NCBI RefSeq assembly: GCF_003286085.1
Contig: NW_020825364.1
Location: forward strand, 310,001-374,000
Direction: 5' to 3'
Source: Drosophila persimilis
Lineage: Eukaryota > Arthropoda > Insecta > Diptera > Drosophilidae
DNA length: 64,000 nucleotides
Under the pieces are notes generated by a model. The model did no database searches. It saw nothing but the letters and a program-made list of their open reading frames with translations, and was not told the origin of the DNA. Below are positions 59,991 through 64,000 of this stretch, piece after piece. The translations under genes and the position numbers were made by a program. Within the stretch, counting starts at the first letter, position 1. Each line of letters starts with the position of its first letter.

Positions 59991-60314
59991 CTAAAGGGGG
60001 GTTCCGGCTGCTTGATTGGATCTTAAAGGATCTAATTGGTCGCCACGTACTCGATAGAAGGCTACAACTGGGGCTGAGGGTCGTGCGGGGTCAATACTGT
60101 GGTGTACTCCGATCTTAAACCATTGCAATGAGGTCTTGAGACTGCGAATTCGGTTGGTCAGAACAGCCGGCAGATACAATCTCCTGAAGCTCATAAAGTT
60201 CTCCGCTGACAGATCGTTGGCATATAATCGAGAGGCGAACGAAGTGGAATTAAAGCCAAAACTTCTTAAGATTCTGCTCTCGACGGAGGGTCTTCGCCTG
60301 AGATACTTCTGCAT
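59991..60314 (-). other. Orphan open reading frame, possibly mitochondrial-type N-terminus
   Basis: 107 codons on the minus strand from an ATG at 60314. The first 33 residues are rich in Arg, Ser and Phe and nearly free of acidic residues (MQKYLRRRPSVESRILRSFG), resembling a mitochondrial presequence. The rest is basic (SFRRLYLPAVLTNRIRSLK). Codon choice is mixed. No domain recognised; no clear promoter or polyadenylation signal. It lies between two blocks of decayed repeat sequence, so a chance frame is quite possible. Confidence 0.22.
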
Positions 60315-63300
60315 TCCACGACAATCGCCTGGAGGGCTTAAAGGCTATACGCGAATAGAGTCATAAGCATATTAGAGGCTCCATCTCCCTCTCCCTCTCC
60401 ATCCCGCATCGGGCATCGTTTGCCGTTTGCCACATAAAGTTATTCACGGCCAAGTGCATTACTAATTGGCAGCAGATTTTTATCTAATCCCAGTGCCATG
60501 AATTACAATTTCAACTAATTACAGTGGTAACTGTGAGGAGTGGAAACTGGCAAGCAGGCGGGCAGGCAGCAAGGAAAAGCAGGTGAAGGATGCTACAGCC
60601 ATGTGCCATGTGCCATGTGGGCAGATCCATGTGGCAGAGGCTGCCTCCGCTGCCTCGGCTGCCTCGGTTGCCGGGCATTCAATGATTTATTGGTTTGTAA
60701 TTTCCATTCGAGGCCCACGAGCCTTGAACACCAATGAGCCCTGCCCTGGCTCGGGATTTGGCAATGGCTCTGGCTCTGGCTGCTCCACATAGACATAGAC
60801 ATTGAACATGCGACAGGAAAAGGCAAACATGGACACTGATCGCACAGCAGCAGTCGAAGCAGCAGTACAGGCCCAGGCCCAGGCCCAGGCCATGGCCCAA
60901 AGCCTTGATGATGGCCTAGGAGGAGTCTCGTCTCCGTGCGTCCGTCGTCTCTCTCCTGCCGCGCTTGAGGTTGACATTGGAGCAGCGTCAACTAATGAAG
61001 ATGCGCGATGCATCATGATGCACCTTCCACTGCCTCGGCCACGGCCACGGCCACTGCCACTGCCACTGCCACAAGAGTGTGTGGAGCGTGGAGTCAAAAG
61101 CCCAGAAGCAATTTTCGTAATCAGAGAAATTCATAAAAATTAAAAGAGTCATTTGCATGTTGTTGCTGCTAGTCCGAGAGCTCTCTGCGATGGCTGCGGC
61201 GATCTGAATACAGTGTCAGCTCCCTAAAAGGAAAATTTCGATTATAAATTGGAGGAATTTTCATTTGAAGGAATCATCTATATCTGAACACGTGAATAGT
61301 TGCTTAGAAATACTTGTTGCCTCCATTCGGTAGGCGTCACGTGTAATGCAGCAGCGCCCATCGGTCGCCGGAAGCCTTTGCGTCCTGCGTATTAATAGCA
61401 ATAATACTTTTGAGCTCTAGATATCTAAAGATACTCATATTCTGATATCTCAAAGATACTTTTGTGCATATTTATCCTTCAAAAGTCGTCTTTCGAGCCG
61501 CCAGTCTACAGAATTCGTAGCCAAAGATACGTTTTGTCCCTCTATCGAATGGCCACTGTATGGAGCTCGTAATGCAAGAAGGATTTGCTGTGTGTTGCAT
61601 AGTCGTGTGGCCTCTCCCCCTCTCCCCAACTGGTTTGCTGCTGCGGCGGCCAGAAGAGTGCTCTCGGCATTTGGGTGTAAAATAAAGGAATGACTAATTT
61701 TTCAACGTTTTCGACGAATGATAAATGTGGCATGTGGCGAGCCCCGAGAGCAATCATGTTGCACTGTCACTTGTAGTAGCCCCTGAAGTCGACACACACA
61801 CACACACACGCACACACACACACACACAGCACAATCGCAATGGCAGAATCCCAGTAGACGGTCACCTAAGCTCCACTGTCGTGTGGTTTGCTGCTGCTGC
61901 TGCTGCTGCCACGTTTGGAATTGTTGCAACGTCATAATTATCCCAGACACAGTGCCACATACTCGTGGTAGTGGTACTCCCCCTGGTACTTGTCCTCGGG
62001 AGTCGCTTTTCTCGTCCCTGAGAAAATGAGTAACGACTGCGAGACGGTAACGACTCTCCAAAACGACAACTCCACGAAACTTCTGTGGCACCCAGCGATT
62101 CATCCTAGAAACGGGGCGGGTGGAAGGGCCGGGGGGGGCTTCAGCTCATGCCACATATATTTCGGACCTTCGACTAACTGAAAATTTACATTTTACGAGA
62201 GTGACGAACATCCTGCCCTTCCGACCAGCGGTTCAAGTCATTAAGCATCCTCCGACGTCCATCCCCCAGTGCGAGGTGGAAGATTTAGGACCCTCACAGG
62301 GTAAATAATGTGTGGGTAAGGACACCAGGGCAACAGAGAGAGAGGGGAGCTGCTGCCGCTGCTGCTGCTGTCCATCGAAGGTGGTCTGCAAAAAACACCG
62401 CGAAAACAACGACTGTCCAAGTGCCAAGAGTAACAGCAGAAGAATGCCCTAAAGGAATCATTTTATAGACATCATCGGAAGTTGTGGAACCCAAAGGAGC
62501 CACAGAGCAGGCAGGAGGCAGGAGGCACAGAGTGGAGGCACAGAGTGGAGGCATGGAGGCATGCTACAACGACTGGTAAACTAGTTTTCGTAGCATTTAA
62601 TGAAGTCATTAAAAGCCGCGCGTGTGGCGCGATCTCAAATTACTTCGCATAACCGAAAATTACATACGAAATGAAGGGCCAGGGAACGGAGGAGCACTGC
62701 TCTGAGGCTGAAGCTGGGACTGGAACTGGGACTGAGGCCTAGTCCCTTGGACTAGGACCGCGCCCCAAAGAGCTTAAAATAAAACGATGTTTGCAGCAGG
62801 CGGGTAGAGAGGCACAGAGGTGGGGAGGCGGGGAGGGGGGCAACAACTAATGGAGCTGGCAAACTGGAAACCCGGAGCCTGTTGGGATGCCTGAGCGACT
62901 GTCAAACCGGTAGAAGAAGTACAACCTTCAACCGATGACTGCATCCACGAACGCGGTTGCAGCCACGAACTAATGGACTGTGCAAAAATGAGTGACGCAG
63001 CATCAGAGCATCCAGAGGAAGACGAAGATGGAGCTGGAGTTGGAGTTGGAGACGCGACTCCAATGAAGTGGCGACGGCGACGGCGACGGCGACTCATTGC
63101 TGCAACGGATGGCCAGGGCGGATGGATGGATGGTTGGATGGTTGGATGGATGGATGGATGGATGGCCAAGGCAATGGCCATATTTAGATAAGGTAACGAC
63201 ACAAATTTTTACAATATAAATGCAAAAGTCCCCTGGTTTCCCCCTCTTGCAGCCGTAAGAATGATGTAAAACGCATTGGGAATGGAAAATGGCAATGGGA

Positions 63301-64000
63301 ATGGGAATGCAGATGCAGATGCAGGCAGAGAGGCACTCAAGCGGCATGAGAGTTAAATTCGTGTTGAAATAAATTAATTGCGCTAACTTGCAACTCATGC
63401 GGCACTGCATCGTAGCGCAGCGCAGTCCTGCGTGCCGTGCCGTGCCGTGCCGTGCCTCCTACTAGGCCAAGGCCCCAAAGAAGGTGGAGGCATGCCCCGT
63501 GCATTGAATTTGTCGTCGGAACTGGAAGATTGGACACTCAAGATGTGAGCTGAGGCTTGAAGGAAGCCTCTATCTCGTATCTCTCTCTCTCTGTCTCTCT
63601 CTCTCGTTCTGCCTGCAGCATCATGAGTGCCATCGATCAAAGTCTGCATTTGAGAGGGAGACGACTCCTGCCTGCTGCCTGCCTGCTGCCTGCCTGCTGC
63701 CTGCCTGCCTGAAAGAGGCATGTGGAAGCCTTGAAGATGAGGTTCTGTGTGTGTGTGTGTGTGTCGCCTCGAGTCAAATGTCCACAAATTAATTTTCTTT
63801 ATTAAATTTCAGCGATGAAAAATGACGCGAAAAACGCTTCCGCATGCGCAAAAAAAAAACAAAACTCAGGTGTCGACCGTCGACCGTCGACGGTGCGGCC
63901 AAAAGCAGCTGCAGCTGAAAAACAGACTTTAATTTGGCCCAAAAAAACAATGTGCCGTTCCATGTGAAAGATTCTTGGTCTCGGAACGACGGTAGCTTAA
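60315..64000. other. Non-coding, microsatellite-rich right edge
   Basis: No gene supported. Contains GGCTGCCTCG decamers (60640-60670), GGCCCA hexamers (60868-60895), CCACTGC and CCACGGC (61030-61070), a CA tract (61792-61829), GCTGCT triplets (61890-61908), GTGGAGGCA repeats (62525-62555), CGACGG (63070-63090), GGAT tetramers (63119-63163), GTGCC pentamers (63430-63458) and CTGCCTG heptamers (63668-63712). A CGTCGACCGTCGACGGT inverted repeat lies near 63875-63893. Confidence 0.5.
61792..61829 (+). repeat. CA-dinucleotide microsatellite
   Basis: About 18 CA units with one CG interruption. Seen directly. Confidence 0.95.

Noticed and set aside
18470..63712. Regularly repeated short units considered as a CRISPR array
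   Set aside because: All are direct tandem repeats without unique spacers, in a eukaryotic context.

Overview
The window looks like insect euchromatin, almost certainly from a Drosophila. The clues are heavy microsatellite content (CA, GA, CAG/CTG, GGCAGT and many 6-12 bp tandem units), Drosophila-like codon choice in the few real reading frames, and a non-autonomous P-family transposon. Dense GC-rich simple repeats plus P-family DNA fit the obscura group, but that placement is an inference; no species-diagnostic gene is visible.

The window is gene-poor. Two intact coding sequences can be supported. One (9048-9713, + strand) encodes a small secreted proline-rich protein I cannot name. The other (51551-52213, - strand) encodes an intronless ubiquitin-conjugating enzyme of the UBE2D/UBE2E class with an Arg- and Ala-rich N-terminal extension. 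A handful of short exon-like or orphan reading frames (37 kb, 45.8 kb, 51.1 kb, 57.4 kb, 58.7 kb, 60.1 kb) have reasonable codon use but no recognisable family; they are given low confidence. Most other long open frames are by-products of simple repeats.

The richest part is 51.4-53.4 kb. The E2 gene ends near an AATAAA signal. Its upstream flank is a 2.8-copy tandem array of a 153-bp unit carrying GAGA tracts, initiator-like TCAGTC and a small inverted repeat. Next comes a six-copy 12-bp array, and then a complete 451-bp P-family miniature element. That element has 31-bp terminal inverted repeats (30/31 matching), a perfect 8-bp target duplication (AGCCAGCC), 11-bp subterminal inverted repeats and transposase-site-like sequences. 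Its transposase gene is reduced to a trace in which the start codon is lost.

Elsewhere the DNA is non-coding. Two patterns stand out. Paired TCGAT half-sites, spaced exactly 11 bp apart at six places, occur in three clusters (21.4-21.7, 40.9 and 43.9-44.3 kb). An 11-bp satellite-like repeat (AATTCGGACTA type) is present in two arrays 4 kb apart (14.8-15.1 and 19.0-19.1 kb). Blocks of ordinary complexity alternate with long stretches of simple sequence, as expected of a large intron or intergenic regulatory region.
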